This document shows, piece after piece, positions 63,567-64,000 of a stretch of DNA of 64,000 nt. The notes below the pieces were generated by a model. The model saw nothing but the letters and a program-made list of their open reading frames with translations. It did not search any database and was not told the origin of the DNA. The stretch is from contig JAGXLV010000002.1 in NCBI GenBank assembly GCA_018334495.1, positions 1-64,000 on the forward strand, read 5' to 3'. Origin of the DNA: Oleiphilaceae bacterium. GTDB taxonomy: Bacteria; Pseudomonadota; Gammaproteobacteria; Pseudomonadales; Oleiphilaceae. The position numbers and the translations under genes were made by a program. How positions within the stretch are numbered: position 1 is the stretch's first letter; each line of letters opens with the position of its first letter.

Positions 63567-64000
63567 CTATTGCTTCTCCACCCCCTTCACTGACTGCCAA
63601 ATGGCGTCAAGTGCCTCCAGACTTTGGGAATCCATGTCCCGTCCTTCGGCCGCCAGGCGTTTTTCAATTGCCCGAAAACGCGCATCGAATTTGTGGTTCG
63701 TCCGGCGCAGCGCCTGATCAGGGTTCACTTTCATGAAGCGCGCCAGGTTAACGCAGACAAACAAAAGGTCGCCCAGCTCATCCTCAACGGCATCCTGAGT
63801 GTCAGCCCCGGGATAAGCCTGGGCATTGCACCAGGCCTCCCGCAGCTCGTCGATTTCTTCATGGAGCTTATCAAAAACAGGCGCCACATCCGGCCAGTCG
63901 AAGCCATGGCTGGCCGCTCTTTTCTGCAGTTTTTCCGCTCGCGCCATCGACGGCAGGGCACGGGCAATACCATCAAGATGGCTGGCCGGCTCAACGGGGC
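63567..64000 (-). CDS. mazG: Nucleoside triphosphate pyrophosphohydrolase MazG (3' part, cut by window edge)
   Basis: The frame runs off the right edge: codons before the internal ATG at 63947 continue as HLDGIARALPSMARAEKLQKRA, typical of the middle of MazG. The visible C-terminal all-alpha pyrophosphohydrolase domain keeps the metal-binding EExxE (KLHEEIDELREAW) and ExxxD (EDELGDLLFVCVNLARF) motifs. MazG removes pyrophosphate from NTPs and modulates the stringent response; relA is a frequent neighbour beyond the edge. Confidence 0.93.
   Translation of the reverse strand, partial: PVEPASHLDGIARALPSMARAEKLQKRAASHGFDWPDVAPVFDKLHEEIDELREAWCNAQAYPGADTQDAVEDELGDLLFVCVNLARFMKVNPDQALRRTNHKFDARFRAIEKRLAAEGRDMDSQSLEALDAIWQSVKGVEKQ

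Overview
The window is ordinary chromosomal DNA of a gammaproteobacterium. Gene order and protein style (plsB, rsmJ, uppP, tsaB, adk, ppc and mazG close together; acs beside a CrbR/ErdR-type regulator; a CPXCG protein, DUF1439 and DUF1415 in a row) suggest Marinobacter or a near relative; this is an inference from memory of the families, not a database result. GC content looks moderate (mid to high 50s). I see no rRNA or tRNA gene, CRISPR array, prophage or transposase, and no obvious island of foreign composition.

Layout: 1-7.9 kb holds a structured intergenic repeat, the co-chaperone djlA, a candidate Fur-controlled 35-residue membrane peptide, lipocalin blc, a proline-racemase-family/medium-chain-reductase operon, a YqjD/YqjE-like membrane pair and a YebC/YeeN regulator. 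8-16.5 kb carries pntAB transhydrogenase, a threonine-dehydratase-like enzyme, a CaCA exchanger, thiol and glutathione enzymes and a lipoprotein beta-propeller dehydrogenase. 16.6-23.2 kb is a DNA-repair and protease stretch: an XPD/DinG-type helicase with a nuclease-like N-terminus, translationally coupled to bacterial FAN1, then rhomboid protease and polX. 23.4-34.8 kb has small metabolic genes, an AttFGH-like ABC export/lipocalin operon, an enoyl reductase and two aldo/keto reductases flanking a DUF6064 membrane protein.

35-49 kb: dacB (PBP4), then a five-gene operon (acyl-CoA dehydrogenase, SDR, APH-type kinase, histidine phosphatase, SDR) with a divergent LysR regulator. The kinase plus dehydrogenase pair looks like a split version of the ACAD10/ACAD11 module, so catabolism of 4-hydroxy acids is the best guess. 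An EAL protein, a tartrate-dehydrogenase-like enzyme, a D-2-hydroxyacid dehydrogenase, an aminotransferase and a run of small conserved genes follow. 49-64 kb: CrbR-like regulator, acs, murI, nudC, plsB, rsmJ, uppP, tsaB, adk, ppc, two small paralogous proteins and the 3' part of mazG, cut by the right edge.

Most interesting leads: (1) the peptide at 1195-1302 under a promoter whose -35/-10 spacer is a Fur-box-like palindrome; (2) the split ACAD10/11-like operon; (3) a proline-racemase homologue with Ser/Thr in place of both catalytic cysteines; (4) the coupled FAN1/helicase pair; (5) an EAL protein with an N-terminal His/Cys cluster. No wholly new multi-gene defence or mobile system was recognised.
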